This document shows, piece after piece, positions 58,860 through 60,000 of a stretch of 60,000 nucleotides of DNA. How positions within the stretch are numbered: position 1 is the stretch's first letter; every line of letters begins with the position of its first letter. Source of the stretch: Cristatella mucedo (lineage: Eukaryota; Bryozoa; Phylactolaemata; Cristatellidae). The position numbers and the translations under genes were made by a program. The DNA is taken from contig WPIO01000126.1 of assembly GCA_009760855.2 (NCBI GenBank), forward strand, positions 126,001 to 186,000. Reading direction: 5' to 3'. The notes under the pieces were generated by a model that saw nothing but the letters and a program-made list of their open reading frames with translations, was not told the DNA's origin and searched no databases.

Positions 58860-60000
58860 CTTTCAGAAGCTTTATTATAATGCTTTATCCACTCTATTCT
58901 TGGCAATAATCAGTGAGGTACTCTACAAAACAGATAGGATTGCTCTCGATTTGCTATGCCCATCCAGGTGCTTGTAAAATTTGTTGTGCAAAAGATTAAG
59001 GATGCCGTTCACGTTTTGGTGAGCTTGAGCTGCGCTTTGTTGCACTAAAATGGCACTATAGCCCCCAAAAAAGGCTGTTTGCTTGCATCATATCCTCTGT
59101 ACTGAATGACCATAGAAGAGCAATGATAGTGCTCCATGAGCTTGAATCACCCAATGAACTTGCTGTAGTTATGGTGAGTTTTTCTTTGCCGATCAACTTG
59201 ATTTTCTGTTGCAGCCTGTTCATGACATTAGTTGCAGCACTTTTGATCGTGTTCCAAAACGCTTTTCCCACTAACGTGTAATGCCTGCCTTGGTTATGGC
59301 CTAGCATGCTGGCTAGTTAATAACAGGATCATGCGCACGTGCACACATGCTTATCCTTTCCTCCTCATTTTATGTCTGTTTCCATAGCCGTTCGTTGTTC
59401 TATGTATTTCTAAGTTTCTGTGTGTCTCTGTCATTCCATCTGTATTCTCAGGCGATATTATCTCTCCAGCTCGTGAGCTCAGCTTTCTCCCCTTGTGGCA
59501 GTGTTGAGAAGTCTGCTATAAATTCTTGTCACACTGAGCCGTGTTTTTCCTCTGGTGCCGATTGAAAGGAATTGAACGATATTGATATTAGTTTAGATCA
59601 CGATGTACGACTCAGACAGTGTGCCACCTAAGTTGGCATCGGCAGAGCAAGGATCGAACGAGTGCCTAGAGATGAATACGATTAAGCTTGAAGCTGCATC
59701 TGTCCCTCAGTAGTTGCAGTACTGATGATGGCAAGTTCGAGCTAACACAGCATCTGGCATCGCTCTTCTGGTCAATATATACATGAAAGTCAGTATGTGA
59801 TTATGTCCGTTAGGGCCAAGAACTCGATGAGCATTAGAACTGATGAGCTGGTGGCTGCTGCTGCACCCTGCTGCAACACTAGTTGTGCTCGATAAAGTGC
59901 TGAAATTACGAAACAGAACATCTGTACTCAGTGATATTAAGGAAAACTATCAGGAGCCATTGCAGTTCCATAAGCAACAAAGACACACTGTTGAACCTCT
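58860..60000. other. SPICE1 intron 11, nothing recognised
   Basis: No further SPICE1 exon and no known repeat family was found to the window end. Confidence 0.5.

Overview
This is a window of an intron-rich animal nuclear genome, probably an aquatic invertebrate; the phylum cannot be fixed from the sequence. The evidence is GT-AG introns with consistent phases, long introns full of L2-type LINEs, tRNA-derived SINEs, Tc1 and pogo transposons and microsatellites, and three genes that can be assembled exon by exon through homology and phase matching.

Layout. 1-1,260: a decayed pogo/Tigger-like transposase broken by a SINE. 2,246-3,850: two copies of an (AT)n-bearing repeat. 3,884-5,707 (+): a complete four-exon gene for a secreted SOUL/HEBP heme-binding protein (241 aa). 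5,710-14,000: intergenic DNA with hairpins, microsatellites, SINEs and L2 tails. 14,014-32,910 (-): a complete eleven-exon gene for PPIE, the spliceosomal cyclophilin E (RRM plus cyclophilin, 322 aa). 33,164 to beyond 57,205 (+): the 5' half of SPICE1, a centriole and spindle protein; its 3' exons lie outside the window. PPIE and SPICE1 are divergent, with 253 bp between their start codons.

Most of the rest is a record of mobile DNA: about fifteen L2 fragments in both orientations, including one reverse-transcriptase copy with a single in-frame stop; a SINE (here SINE A) whose 3' tail resembles the L2 3' end; a second SINE (B) with another tail; a Tc1 element with both terminal repeats; inverted Tc1 remnants; nested insertions with visible target-site duplications; and long hairpins. 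No operon, CRISPR array, rRNA gene or convincing tRNA gene is present.

The three genes do not form a pathway: one is a probable secreted heme/tetrapyrrole binder, one acts in the nucleus in splicing, one at centrioles and the spindle. The only apparent functional link is the compact divergent promoter of PPIE and SPICE1. I found no clear undescribed biological system; the best leads are the SINE A-L2 pairing, the 220-bp hairpin beside the Tc1 element, and the divergent promoter with a possible overlapping 5' exon.
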